Shown: positions 54,496-62,859, numbered from the stretch's first letter. The stretch: 64,000 bases of DNA from Streptococcus mitis (GCF_000722695.1 NZ_JPFU01000004.1:1-64000); one strand, 5' to 3'. A program made the numbers and translations. The notes: generated from the letters alone by a model not told the origin.

Positions 54496-55407
54496 ATGTT
54501 AATTGGTCAAAAAATTAAAGAGATTCGGATAGAAAAAGGAATTAGTCGTCCAGATTTTTGTGGAGATGAGCAAGAACTGACAGTTCGTCAACTGTCGCGA
54601 ATTGAAAGTGGAGCTTCGCAACCGAGTTTGCCCAAGTTAGACTATATTGCTCGCCGTTTAGGAGTTCCAGCTTATAGCCTTATGCCGGATTTTTCAGCTC
54701 TTCCTTCTGCTTATTTAGAATTGAAATACCAGATTTTACGTGAACCAATCTATGGTAAAGAAGAGGAATACGATAAGAAAGAAGCGTGTTTGGAAGAGAT
54801 AGAGAACTTGTTTTATGAGCAACTTCCTAGTGAGGAAAAAGTATGGTTTGAAGCTACTAGAGCAACGATAGATGTTATTCGAAGCGAACGACCAGAATAT
54901 GGGGAAACCGTACTGGACGATTATTTTAAAACAATTTATGATAAGGAATTGTTTTTGATAAATGAATTAGAAGTTATCAACTTATATTTTGCTATAGTGC
55001 TTACAAAGATAAAACAAGGTCAAAATCAGATTGAAGAAATTAACAGAATTCATTCGTTTTTAGTTCGTTTGACAAATCACGTAGAATTAATTGCACCAGA
55101 ATATCTTTTTGCGTTAAGTAATACTTTGTTTTCAGGTCTAGCCTGCTTGGATAATTTATCGTCTTATGATTCGCTATCAACTTATATATTTAGCCTTAAT
55201 CAGATAATGGAAAAGACACAAGATTTTCAAAAAAAACCAATAGTATTAATGTTGGAGTGGAAATTATCTCTAATAATAAACAATGATTATGTTTCTGCCG
55301 AACAGTTCTATCAGAAATCGAAGCTATTTGCTGATATAATAGAAAATTCTTATTTAGTTACTATGTTGGAGAAACAATGGCAAGAAGATTTAAAAAAATA
55401 TTTATAA
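54496..55407 (+). CDS. RRNPP/PlcR-TprA-type quorum-sensing regulator
   Basis: A 303-residue cytoplasmic regulator. An N-terminal HTH_3 domain (IGQKIKEIRIEKGISRPDFC, VRQLSRIESGASQPSLPKLDYIARRLGV, residues 3-57) is followed by an all-helical, TPR-like C-terminal region (~70-303). This layout is that of PlcR/TprA/Rgg proteins, which bind short exported peptides. It lies directly upstream of two bacteriocin-like genes, each preceded by the same operator-like cassette, so it is the likely controller. I found no convincing pheromone gene. AGAGGAGG precedes the start. Confidence 0.85.
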   Translation: MLIGQKIKEIRIEKGISRPDFCGDEQELTVRQLSRIESGASQPSLPKLDYIARRLGVPAYSLMPDFSALPSAYLELKYQILREPIYGKEEEYDKKEACLEEIENLFYEQLPSEEKVWFEATRATIDVIRSERPEYGETVLDDYFKTIYDKELFLINELEVINLYFAIVLTKIKQGQNQIEEINRIHSFLVRLTNHVELIAPEYLFALSNTLFSGLACLDNLSSYDSLSTYIFSLNQIMEKTQDFQKKPIVLMLEWKLSLIINNDYVSAEQFYQKSKLFADIIENSYLVTMLEKQWQEDLKKYL

Positions 55408-55453
55408 ACATAGTGAAGTAGTGACAAGAATGTCCTTGTTTTAGCATGGAAAC

Positions 55454-55486
55454 AGTTCTAAAGTTCGTCTTTAGGACTATTTTTTT
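55454..55486 (+). terminator. Terminator of the regulator gene (repeat copy 1)
   Basis: AGTTCTAAAG pairs with CTTTAGGACT around TTCGT, followed by TTTTTT. Confidence 0.8.
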
Positions 55487-55524
55487 ATATATAAGCTAAA
55501 AATGACACGAAATGGTTGTATTTT

Positions 55525-55569
55525 AAGGACATTGATGTCATTGATAGTGTGATAAAGATGGAGTATAAT
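55525..55569 (+). promoter_or_regulatory. Bacteriocin-gene promoter with overlapping operator dyad (copy 1)
   Basis: A dyad AAGGACAT-TG-ATGTCATT (55525-55542, one mismatch) overlaps a -35 TTGATA (55541-55546). The -10 TATAAT (55564-55569) follows after exactly 17 bp. The position suggests control by the adjacent RRNPP regulator (inference). Confidence 0.65.
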
Positions 55570-55654
55570 GACTATAAAAGTTCATTTCAGGGTGCTATTT
55601 TGACAATTTAGAGAAAAACAAATAATTTTAGAATATCATTTGGTAATATAATAG

Positions 55655-55668
55655 TATCAACGTTGATA
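55655..55668 (+). promoter_or_regulatory. Perfect 14-bp palindrome after a second TATAAT (copy 1)
   Basis: TATCAACGTTGATA lies three bases after a TATAAT at 55647-55652, where a second transcript would begin. It is a candidate operator and is fully conserved in copy 2. Confidence 0.5.
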
Positions 55669-55726
55669 ATGGAAAGAGGAGCAAGTAACTCAATAATCTT
55701 GCGACAAAATAAGAGGAGGAAACAAA

Positions 55727-56206
55727 ATGAAAAACAAAATTATAACAAAAACAGTAGTTGTTTTAAGTTGCTTTTTAACATTAAGTACTGTTGCTCTCCC
55801 ATCTGCAACTGTTTTTGCTTCTACATATTCAGTTTCGGATAAAGCAACTCAAGTTTCAAAACGTTCTACGGCAACTAATAGTGAAGGAAAACATATCTAC
55901 GTAGATAACGGACGTATATTAGAATTTGATAAAGATACTGTTTCGCAAGAGGATATCCAAGCTGCTAAAATGGACAGAGGAAAGTGGTCTTTTTCAGTTA
56001 CAGCTATTCGAAAAGGTTATAGTAAACTCCCTTCGAATGTTAAAAGATGGATAAATCAATATATAGGATTGAATTCTATATTGAGTACACTAGAACACTT
56101 TACTGGTTGGATTGAAGATGGAATCTACCAGGCCTGTAAGCGTGCAGGTATGCCAGATTGGATGGCTTGGACAGTAGCTAAAGCTTTGACCTTGATAGCA
56201 CTATAG
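55727..56206 (+). CDS. Secreted bacteriocin-like protein (streptococcin A-M57 type, tentative)
   Basis: A 159-residue secreted protein. The Sec signal peptide (residues 1-31) ends ATVFA. A pro-like middle (HIYVDNGRILEFDKDTVSQEDIQAA, ~55-80) is followed by an amphipathic C-terminal region: KLPSNVKRWINQYIGLNSIL, STLEHFTGWIEDGIYQACKRAGMPDWMAWTVAKALTLIAL. The layout and the GMPDW-type ending recall the large non-lantibiotic bacteriocins of the SA-M57 type, from memory and not certain. AGAGGAGG provides a strong ribosome binding site. A small membrane gene, now broken, follows directly and may be its immunity gene. Confidence 0.7.
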   Translation: MKNKIITKTVVVLSCFLTLSTVALPSATVFASTYSVSDKATQVSKRSTATNSEGKHIYVDNGRILEFDKDTVSQEDIQAAKMDRGKWSFSVTAIRKGYSKLPSNVKRWINQYIGLNSILSTLEHFTGWIEDGIYQACKRAGMPDWMAWTVAKALTLIAL

Positions 56207-56209
56207 TTT

Positions 56210-56376
56210 ATGAAAAATTAAAAAAATACCTTCCATTCTTTTTCTGTTTACTATACCTAATACACGGAATACTTGATTTATCAACTTTAAATATTTTAGG
56301 TGCAATCTTTAAAATTATAATTAGTACTTTGGGTATAATAGTTACATATCCGTTTTATAAAGAAGGAGATGAATAA
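56210..56376 (+). pseudogene. Small two-span membrane (immunity-like) gene with a frameshift
   Basis: The frame ending at 56376 encodes LKKYLPFFFCLLYLIHGILDL and ILGAIFKIIISTLGIIVTYPFYKEGDE but has no start codon. An ATG at 56210 is out of frame by one base, across a run of five A at 56213-56217. With six A it would read MKKLKKYLPFF, giving a 55-residue protein with two membrane helices. Position right after the bacteriocin-like gene suggests immunity. The remaining 56377-56637 is AT-rich with no convincing gene. Confidence 0.5.
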
Positions 56377-56687
56377 TTTAAAGAAATAATTCTGTAATCA
56401 GTCTTACTTAGTTATTCTCATAGTAGTAGGAATAATCCGTGTTTACCATCTGCGAGTAATAAATAATAATCCTTAAAAAAGTCTCTGACAACTAGTGATT
56501 GATTTTTCTCGGATTAGTTTCACACAATTGTTTATACGAATGATTGGAGATTATGTTAAATTTACTTTGTGGTATTTTGCAATCAGAGTACATCAAATAG
56601 GCATCTTTTTATGTGTCCTTCGTTTTACAATAGGGTAAGAATATTTATAAACATAGTGAAGCAATGACAAAAATGCCCTCGTATCAA

Positions 56688-56722
56688 AACAGTTCTAAAG
56701 TTCGTCTTTAGAACTGTTTTTT
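56688..56722 (+). terminator. Terminator in repeat copy 2
   Basis: AACAGTTCTAAAG pairs perfectly with CTTTAGAACTGTT around TTCGT, followed by TTTT. Confidence 0.8.
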
Positions 56723-56760
56723 AGATATAAGCTAAAAATAATATGAAATAGTTAGATTTT

Positions 56761-56805
56761 AAGGACATTGATGTCCTTGATAGTGTGATAAAGATGGAGT
56801 ATAAT
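56761..56805 (+). promoter_or_regulatory. Promoter with operator dyad (copy 2)
   Basis: Here the dyad AAGGACAT-TG-ATGTCCTT (56761-56778) is perfect. It overlaps the -35 TTGATA (56777-56782); the -10 TATAAT is at 56800-56805 after 17 bp. Confidence 0.65.
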
Positions 56806-56890
56806 GACTATAAAAGTTCATTTCAGGGTGCTATTTTGATAATTTAGAGAAAAACAAATAATTTTAGAATATCATTTAGTAATATAATAG

Positions 56891-56904
56891 TATCAACGTT
56901 GATA
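56891..56904 (+). promoter_or_regulatory. Perfect 14-bp palindrome (copy 2)
   Basis: TATCAACGTTGATA again follows a TATAAT (56883-56888), as in copy 1. Confidence 0.5.
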
Positions 56905-56962
56905 ATGGAAAGAGGAGCAAATAACTCAACAATCTTGTAATCAAAAATAGAGTAGTATCAAT

Positions 56963-57258
56963 ATGAAACAAACAGTTAAAAAATTAGCCCTTGTAGCGAG
57001 CATTGCAGAACATTAGGTGGAGGTGTAGCAGTTGTCTCTGCTGCCGTTCAATACCCAGAAGGTGGTGTTTGGACTTATGGTTCAGCTAACGGCGGTGCTT
57101 ACTCAAACTACTATCACTCTTCAAAATATCATAGCTCAACAGTTGTTAGCAGAAAAACTGGTTCATCTGACAAGGGATATGCTGATGCTGGAGGGACTTC
57201 TCGTGCATGGATTCGTACTTCTTGGGGAGAGAAAGTTGCATTCTACTATAATGTTTAG
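56963..57258 (+). pseudogene. Lactococcin 972-like bacteriocin precursor, frameshifted in the signal peptide
   Basis: The start MKQTVKKLALVASIA opens a signal peptide, but the frame stops at 57014. One frame over, TLGGGVAVVSA completes the signal peptide and YPEGGVWTYGSANGG, AYSNYYHSSKYHSS and TSWGEKVAFYYNV are the mature lactococcin 972-family peptide, ending at 57258. A single lost base near 57007-57010 (GCAG-AACA) explains this; repaired, the precursor would have 98 residues. The ribosome binding site is also poor. The ABC genes that follow look intact. Confidence 0.85.
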
Positions 57259-57283
57259 AATGGTATAGCCCTATTGTTTAGCT

Positions 57284-57324
57284 TTACTTGGTCACCTTCT
57301 CACTAAGTGACCAAGTAACTTTTT
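57284..57324 (+). terminator. Hairpin between bacteriocin gene and ABC genes
   Basis: TTACTTGGTCAC pairs with GTGACCAAGTAA, followed by CTTTTT, next to the ribosome binding site of the ABC permease gene. It would lower expression of the downstream genes relative to the bacteriocin gene. Confidence 0.75.
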
Positions 57325-57334
57325 GGAGGAAATG

Positions 57335-59365
57335 ATGAAACGTTTATTTATTTTGATTTCAATGGTATTGGTATCGCTTTATATGGTGATAACTTCCGTT
57401 GACCATCGAGAAGAGATTTTATTTGGTAACTATCCCTCTGTTGATGTGACAGGAATGGTGATAAATCAACCAGTAGCTGGTCGTGAAGAGGTGACAGAGG
57501 CTTTGAGTCACTTGGCGGTAGAGCATAATAGTCTCATCGCCCGTCGGATTGTTGAGCCAAATGAAGCTGGAGAAACACGCTTTACCTATGCCACTTATGG
57601 TCAGGGAGAGCTTCCAGCAGGTCTGACCATTTCCTCCAAGGAGAGTGCAGAAACGAGTGATTTATTAGGGTCTTACTTGATTGTGTCAGGAAGTTTGGAT
57701 GGAGTGAGTTTACAGACCACCTTGAAAGAACTTGGCTATCAAGGATTTGTTTCGAATGGAGAAGATCCATTTTCGATAGTCTTACTATTGACTGTCACCC
57801 CTATGGTGCTACTGAGTTTAGCTATTTTTCTGCTGACCTTTATGAGTTTGACTCTGATTTATCGGATAAAATCCCTCCGTCAAGCAGGGATTCGTTTAAT
57901 AGCTGGTGAAAGCTTGTTTGGGGTTGCTCTCAGACCAGTATTAGAAGATATGAGACAGCTTATCTTCTCGGTGCTGGTATCCAGTTTTTTGGGATTGGGG
58001 GTTCTCTGGTATCAAGGTGCCTTGTTTATGGCAACGGTGCAACTGGTCATCATTGGTCTTTTGCTTTATGGATTGGCCTTGGTAGGGATTTCTACCTTAT
58101 TAAGTGTCGTGTATCTACTTGGTTTACAGGAAAATAGTCTGGTGGATCTATTGAAAGGGAAACTCCCTCTCAAACGGATGATGACATTGATGATGGTGGG
58201 GCAACTCTTGGCCGTGCTGGTGGTCGGCTCGAGTGCGACTGCTCTCCTACCCCACTACCGTGAAATGCAGGAGATGGAGAGAGCTAGCGATAAATGGAGT
58301 CAGTCCTCAGATCGTTACCGTCTATCCTTTGGTTGGTCTAGTGCATTTGCCGATGAAGAAGGAATGCGTAAGGATAATCGTGAGTGGCAGACATTTACTG
58401 AAGAACGGTTAGCCAATACAGACTCTTTTTATATCATGAGCAATGTTGACAAATTCTCAAATGGCGCAGAAGTGGACCTAGATGGCAATCGTCTCAGTGA
58501 CTATACACCGTCAGGGAATGTCATCTATGTCTCACCGCGCTATCTGATAGAAGAAAAGATTACCGTTTCTTCAGAGTTTATGGACAAGATGCAAAACTTG
58601 TCTGAGGGAGAGTTTGGGCTGATCTTACCTGAGAGCTTGCGAGAGCAGTCTGCCTACTATCAAGGATTATTTACAGATTACCTGCAAAATTTTTCATCTG
58701 AAAGTGTAGAGGCGACGAGTCAGAAACACTACCTCCCACAGGTAAGGCTAGCTTTTACAGAAACAGGACAGGAACGCTTCCTCTATAACGATGGGTACAA
58801 GACGACACGCCAGTACCTAAAAGATCCGATTATTGTAGTTTTAACGCCGCAAGCGACTGGAACAAGACCTGTTGCAGGGATGTTATGGGGAACTACGGCT
58901 AATAGTGCCTTGAAACTAGATCGATATGGAGACAGCATCACAGCTCTAAAAGAGCAAGGTCTGTATCACAAGGTTTCTTACTTGGTAAAAAGCCAGCTAT
59001 TTTTTGCCAAGGTACTCAATGACAAACGGATGGAGTTTTACTCTCTCCTTATTGGGACGATTTTGACCCTGTCTACGGCTATCTTGTTATTTGATTCCAT
59101 GAATCTTCTCTATTTTGAGCAGTTTAGACGGGAGATCATGATTAAACGTCTTTCTGGTATGACAATCTATGAGCTTCATGGCAAGTACTTACTGGCGCAA
59201 GGAGGAGTTCTCTTGCTTGGCCTAGTCCTATCTAGTGTTTTGACAGGAGATAGCTTGATTAGCGCTTTAGTTGTAGCTTTATTTACTCTTAACGCCCTCT
59301 TGATTTTAGTAAGGCAGGATAAAAAAGAAGAAGCTGGTAGTATGGCAGTATTGAAAGGAAAATAA
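57335..59365 (+). CDS. Bacteriocin-associated integral membrane protein (DUF1430)
   Basis: A 676-residue membrane protein of the family found beside lactococcin 972-type bacteriocin genes. One N-terminal helix, a ~150-residue outer domain, four central helices (about residues 150-290, including VLLLTVTPMVLLSLAIFLLTFMSL), a large second outer domain (~300-540) and three C-terminal helices with an FtsX/MacB-like flavour (FRREIMIKRLSGMTIYELHGKYLL). It is the permease and probably gives immunity. GGAGGA sets the start at 57335; an upstream TTG is not credible. Confidence 0.9.
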   Translation: MKRLFILISMVLVSLYMVITSVDHREEILFGNYPSVDVTGMVINQPVAGREEVTEALSHLAVEHNSLIARRIVEPNEAGETRFTYATYGQGELPAGLTISSKESAETSDLLGSYLIVSGSLDGVSLQTTLKELGYQGFVSNGEDPFSIVLLLTVTPMVLLSLAIFLLTFMSLTLIYRIKSLRQAGIRLIAGESLFGVALRPVLEDMRQLIFSVLVSSFLGLGVLWYQGALFMATVQLVIIGLLLYGLALVGISTLLSVVYLLGLQENSLVDLLKGKLPLKRMMTLMMVGQLLAVLVVGSSATALLPHYREMQEMERASDKWSQSSDRYRLSFGWSSAFADEEGMRKDNREWQTFTEERLANTDSFYIMSNVDKFSNGAEVDLDGNRLSDYTPSGNVIYVSPRYLIEEKITVSSEFMDKMQNLSEGEFGLILPESLREQSAYYQGLFTDYLQNFSSESVEATSQKHYLPQVRLAFTETGQERFLYNDGYKTTRQYLKDPIIVVLTPQATGTRPVAGMLWGTTANSALKLDRYGDSITALKEQGLYHKVSYLVKSQLFFAKVLNDKRMEFYSLLIGTILTLSTAILLFDSMNLLYFEQFRREIMIKRLSGMTIYELHGKYLLAQGGVLLLGLVLSSVLTGDSLISALVVALFTLNALLILVRQDKKEEAGSMAVLKGK

Positions 59366-59366
59366 G

Positions 59367-60008
59367 ATGATTGATATTCAAGGATTGGAAAAGAAGTTTA
59401 ATGACCGCGCGATTTTCTCTGGTTTAAATCTCAAGCTGGAGAAGGGCAAGGTTTATGCCTTAATCGGAAAGAGTGGAAGCGGAAAGACGACTTTACTTAA
59501 TATCTTAGGAAAGCTAGAAAAGATAGATGGTGGAAGGGTTCTCTATCAGGGGAAAGATTTAAAAACCATTCCCACTCGCGAGTATTTTCGAGACCAGATG
59601 GGCTATCTATTTCAAAATTTTGGCCTTTTAGAAAACCAATCAATCAAAGAGAATTTGGATTTGGGCTTTGTTGGTCAGAAAATCTCAAAAGTAGAACGTT
59701 TGGAAAGGCAAGTGGAGGCTTTAGAAAAGGTTAATCTAGGGTATTTGGATCTAGAACAAAAAATTTATACTTTATCTGGGGGAGAGGCCCAACGAGTTGC
59801 CCTTGCGAAGACTATTTTGAAAAATCCACCCTTGATTTTGGCAGATGAACCAACAGCAGCTCTTGATCCTGAAAATTCAGAGGAGGTTATGAATCTCTTG
59901 GTGGGCTTGAAAGATGAAAATCGAATGATCATCATTGCGACCCATAATCCCCTAGTCTGGAATAAGGCCGATGAAATCATTGATATGAGGGAGCTTGCTC
60001 ATGTGTGA
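59367..60008 (+). CDS. Bacteriocin export ABC transporter ATP-binding protein
   Basis: A 213-residue ATPase of the lactococcin 972 group. Walker A GKSGSGKTT (residues ~34-42), Q-loop YLFQNFGLLENQSIKENL, signature LSGGEAQRVALAK, Walker B LILADEPTAALD and H-loop ATHNP are all intact. It begins one base after the DUF1430 gene stop and partners with it. Confidence 0.95.
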   Translation: MIDIQGLEKKFNDRAIFSGLNLKLEKGKVYALIGKSGSGKTTLLNILGKLEKIDGGRVLYQGKDLKTIPTREYFRDQMGYLFQNFGLLENQSIKENLDLGFVGQKISKVERLERQVEALEKVNLGYLDLEQKIYTLSGGEAQRVALAKTILKNPPLILADEPTAALDPENSEEVMNLLVGLKDENRMIIIATHNPLVWNKADEIIDMRELAHV

Positions 60009-60309
60009 AAAAATTCGTATTCGCAGGGTATCTGATTATCCTAGTGCCAGAGGTGGTTTAGAAGATATTCTCATCATGGAAAATATGACCAATCATCTCC
60101 TTTTGGTTCAAATCCGAGTGAATGGCTATTTGCTTGATTTTGCTAGCATTGAAGGGCAAAGGCAAAAGCATTATCGTTTGAAAAATTTACCTCAAACGGT
60201 TGAACTGACAGTGGACGATGTGGAGGAGGATGTAGATTTGACCCTACCTGAAAATCGAAGTTATCAAGAAGCTGATTTTTTCGAACGGATGTTTCGAGAG
60301 AACCGATAA
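60001..60309 (+). CDS. Conserved small protein at the end of the bacteriocin operon
   Basis: A 102-residue soluble protein overlapping the ATPase gene by 8 bp. Start ATG 60001 has AGGGAG 8 nt upstream. MCEKIRIRRVSDYPS..., LLLVQIRVNGYLLDFASIEGQRQ and ELTVDDVEEDVDLTLPENRSY are the visible blocks; it is acidic near the C-terminus with no membrane segment or signal. No family recognised. Co-transcribed with the exporter, so an accessory role is possible. Confidence 0.75.
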   Translation: MCEKIRIRRVSDYPSARGGLEDILIMENMTNHLLLVQIRVNGYLLDFASIEGQRQKHYRLKNLPQTVELTVDDVEEDVDLTLPENRSYQEADFFERMFRENR

Positions 60310-60331
60310 ATCCACCTTTAAAGATTTTCAA

Positions 60332-60366
60332 GACTATCTTTCTTCATGAGGAAAGATAGTTTTTTG
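60332..60366 (+). terminator. Terminator of the bacteriocin operon
   Basis: ACTATCTTTC pairs with GGAAAGATAGT around TTCATGA, followed by TTTTTT. Confidence 0.8.
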
Positions 60367-60400
60367 GTATGATTTTCACCCCCAAAATACAAGGGGAATG

Positions 60401-60409
60401 TGTTACAAT
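60401..60409 (+). promoter_or_regulatory. rsmA promoter, extended -10
   Basis: TGTTACAAT fits an extended -10, 31 bp before rsmA. Confidence 0.5.
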
Positions 60410-60439
60410 AGTAGTAGCAGATAATAGAAAAGAGAATAG

Positions 60440-61312
60440 ATGAGAATTGCAGATTATAGCGTGACCAAGGCAGTGCTGGAGCGTCACGGTTTTACCTTTA
60501 AAAAGTCCTTTGGGCAAAATTTTTTGACGGATACCAATATTCTTCAAAAGATTGTAGATACGGCTGAGATTGATGACCAGGTTAATGTTATCGAAATCGG
60601 GCCAGGTATTGGTGCCTTGACGGAGTTTCTGGCTGAGCGTGCAGCAGAGGTCATGGCCTTTGAGATTGACCACCGTTTGGTGCCGATTTTGGCAGATACC
60701 CTACGTGATTTTGACAATGTGACCGTAGTCAACGAGGACATTCTCAAGGTCGATTTGGCGCAACATATCCAGAATTTTAAAAATCCTGACCTGCCAATCA
60801 AGGTAGTGGCTAATTTGCCTTACTACATCACAACGCCCATTCTCATGCACTTGATTGAAAGTGGGATTCCTTTTAGTGAGTTTGTGGTCATGATGCAAAA
60901 GGAAGTGGCGGACCGCATTTCCGCTCAACCGAATACCAAGGCTTATGGTAGCTTGTCGATTGCGGTTCAGTACTACATGACTGCCAAGGTTGCCTTCATC
61001 GTACCTCGTACGGTATTTGTGCCAGCGCCAAACGTGGACTCTGCTATTTTGAAAATGGTACGTCGTCCAGAACCAGCCGTAGTAGTGGAAGACGAGAACT
61101 TCTTCTTTAAGGTTTCCAAGGCTAGTTTTACCCATCGCCGCAAGACCTTGTGGAATAACTTGACAGGTTACTTTGGTAAGACTGAAGAGGTCAAGGACAA
61201 ACTGACCAAAGCTCTAGACCAAGCAGGCTTATCACCAAGTGTGCGTGGGGAAGCTCTCAGCTTGGCAGAATTTGCCAGCCTAGCAGATGCGCTTAAAGGG
61301 CAAGGACTTTAA
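60440..61312 (+). CDS. rsmA: 16S rRNA dimethyladenosine transferase (KsgA)
   Basis: A 290-residue SAM-dependent methyltransferase that dimethylates A1518/A1519 of 16S rRNA late in 30S assembly. [11 protein letters not shown], the SAM motif [15 protein letters not shown], the catalytic [10 protein letters not shown] and [11 protein letters not shown] blocks are all present. First gene of a run rsmA-rsgA-rpe-thiN-rmuC with gaps of 1-10 bp or overlaps. Confidence 0.97.
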   Translation: MRIADYSVTKAVLERHGFTFKKSFGQNFLTDTNILQKIVDTAEIDDQVNVIEIGPGIGALTEFLAERAAEVMAFEIDHRLVPILADTLRDFDNVTVVNEDILKVDLAQHIQNFKNPDLPIKVVANLPYYITTPILMHLIESGIPFSEFVVMMQKEVADRISAQPNTKAYGSLSIAVQYYMTAKVAFIVPRTVFVPAPNVDSAILKMVRRPEPAVVVEDENFFFKVSKASFTHRRKTLWNNLTGYFGKTEEVKDKLTKALDQAGLSPSVRGEALSLAEFASLADALKGQGL

Positions 61313-61313
61313 A

Positions 61314-62192
61314 ATGCAGGGACAAATCATTAAAGCCTTGGCTGGGTTCTACTATGTAGAGAGTGATGGCCAAGTCTATCAAACACGCGCGCGTGGGAAT
61401 TTCCGTAAAAAAGGCCATACTCCCTACGTTGGGGATTTGGTCGACTTTTCTGCGGAGGAAAATTCAGAAGGCTATATCCTCAAGATTCACGAACGGAAAA
61501 ACAGTCTGGTTCGTCCGCCTATTGTCAATATTGACCAAGCTGTGGTGATCATGTCCGTCAAGGAACCGGACTTCAACAGCAATTTACTGGATCGCTTCTT
61601 AGTTCTTTTGGAACACAAAGGCATCCATCCCATCGTCTATATTTCCAAGATGGACCTACTGGAAGATAGAGGGGAACTGGATTTTTATCAACAGACTTAT
61701 GGTGATATCGGCTACGATTTTGTAACCAGTAAAGAGAAACTCCTTCCTTTGTTAACTGGCAAGGTTACAGTTTTCATGGGGCAGACAGGTGTTGGGAAAT
61801 CAACTCTTCTCAATAAAATCGCACCTGATCTCAATCTTGAAACAGGAGAAATCTCAGACAGTCTGGGTCGCGGTCGCCATACCACTCGAGCTGTTAGTTT
61901 TTACAACCTCAATGGGGGTAAAATCGCAGACACACCAGGCTTTTCATCACTGGATTATGAAGTATCAACGGCTGAAGACCTCAATCAGGCATTTCCAGAG
62001 ATTGCCACTATCAGTCGAGACTGCAAATTCCGCACTTGTACCCATACCCATGAGCCTTCTTGTGCGGTCAAGCCAGCTGTAGAAGAAGGAATTATTGCCA
62101 CCTTCCGTTTTGACAACTACCTGCAATTCCTCAGTGAGATTGAAAATCGCAGAGAAACCTATAAAAAAGTCAGCAAAAAAATTCCAAAATAA
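61314..62192 (+). CDS. rsgA: Ribosome small subunit-dependent GTPase A
   Basis: A 292-residue circularly permuted GTPase that checks late 30S maturation. N-terminal OB fold (residues 1-65), G4 YISKMDLL, then G1 [12 protein letters not shown] and G3 DTPGF, and a C-terminal zinc knuckle [14 protein letters not shown]. The ATG at 61314 replaces an upstream in-frame start that would overlap rsmA. Confidence 0.97.
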   Translation: MQGQIIKALAGFYYVESDGQVYQTRARGNFRKKGHTPYVGDLVDFSAEENSEGYILKIHERKNSLVRPPIVNIDQAVVIMSVKEPDFNSNLLDRFLVLLEHKGIHPIVYISKMDLLEDRGELDFYQQTYGDIGYDFVTSKEKLLPLLTGKVTVFMGQTGVGKSTLLNKIAPDLNLETGEISDSLGRGRHTTRAVSFYNLNGGKIADTPGFSSLDYEVSTAEDLNQAFPEIATISRDCKFRTCTHTHEPSCAVKPAVEEGIIATFRFDNYLQFLSEIENRRETYKKVSKKIPK

Positions 62193-62202
62193 GGAGAAAC
62201 CT

Positions 62203-62859
62203 ATGTCTCAATACAAGATTGCTCCGTCAATTCTGGCAGCAGATTATGCCAACTTTGAACGTGAAATCAAACGCCTAGAAGCAACTGGGGCAGAATATGC
62301 CCATATCGATATCATGGATGGGCACTTTGTGCCACAAATCAGTTTTGGTGCAGGTGTGGTCGAAGCTCTTCGACCTCATAGCAAGATGGTCTTTGATTGC
62401 CACTTGATGGTGTCAAACCCTGAGCATCATTTAGAAGACTTTGCGCGTGCAGGTGCGGATATCATCAGTATCCATGTGGAAGCAACACCTCATATTCATG
62501 GTGCCCTCCAAAAAATTCGTTCACTCGGTGTTAAACCTTCGGTTGTCATTAACCCTGGTACGCCTGTTGAAGCGATTAAGCACGTGCTTCACCTAGTTGA
62601 CCAAGTCTTAGTCATGACGGTTAACCCTGGCTTTGGTGGGCAAGCCTTTCTACCAGAGACCATGGATAAGGTCCGTGAGTTGATTGCTCTACGTGATGAA
62701 AAAGGCTTGAACTTTGAAATCGAAGTCGATGGCGGGATTGATGGCCAAACTATTGCTCAAGCCAAAGAAGCTGGTGCGACCGTTTTTGTAGCAGGTTCCT
62801 ATGTCTTTAAGGGAGATGTCAATGAGCGAGTACAAACTCTCAGAAAACAACTGGACTAG
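62203..62859 (+). CDS. rpe: Ribulose-phosphate 3-epimerase
   Basis: A 218-residue TIM barrel of the pentose phosphate pathway interconverting ribulose-5-P and xylulose-5-P. APSILAADYANF, HIDIMDGHFVP, VMTVNPGFGGQ and the Asp in VDGGID are canonical. The start at 62203 has AAGGAGA upstream. Overlaps thiN by 38 bp. Confidence 0.97.
   Translation: MSQYKIAPSILAADYANFEREIKRLEATGAEYAHIDIMDGHFVPQISFGAGVVEALRPHSKMVFDCHLMVSNPEHHLEDFARAGADIISIHVEATPHIHGALQKIRSLGVKPSVVINPGTPVEAIKHVLHLVDQVLVMTVNPGFGGQAFLPETMDKVRELIALRDEKGLNFEIEVDGGIDGQTIAQAKEAGATVFVAGSYVFKGDVNERVQTLRKQLD

Larger units (their letters stand above)
55398..55712 (+). repeat. Direct repeat, copy 1 (regulator 3' end plus promoter cassette)
   Basis: About 310 bp, from ATATTTATAAACATAG in the last codons of the regulator gene to the ribosome binding site of the next gene, is repeated with roughly 90 per cent identity at 56638-56950. 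It includes a terminator, an operator-like dyad, a promoter and a second palindrome. Confidence 0.9.
56638..56950 (+). repeat. Direct repeat, copy 2 (regulator 3' remnant plus promoter cassette)
   Basis: Starts with ATATTTATAAACATAGTGAAG, equivalent to the last codons and stop of the regulator gene, although no regulator gene precedes it here. It ends at GAGGAGCAAATAACTCAACAATCTTG-like sequence before the lactococcin-972-like gene. The regulator tail shows the direction of duplication: the cassette arose from copy 1. Confidence 0.88.

Noticed and set aside
55558..55611. 17-codon frame (MEYNDYKSSFQGAIL..) conserved in both cassettes as a pheromone candidate
   Set aside because: Its ATG lies upstream of the -10, so it would not be on the transcript from that promoter. 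It lacks a ribosome binding site and signal-like sequence, and its conservation follows from the duplication.
56540..56638. 32-codon frame (MIGDYVKFTLWYFAIRVHQ..) before repeat copy 2
   Set aside because: No ribosome binding site, no homology recognised, and it sits in decayed AT-rich sequence.
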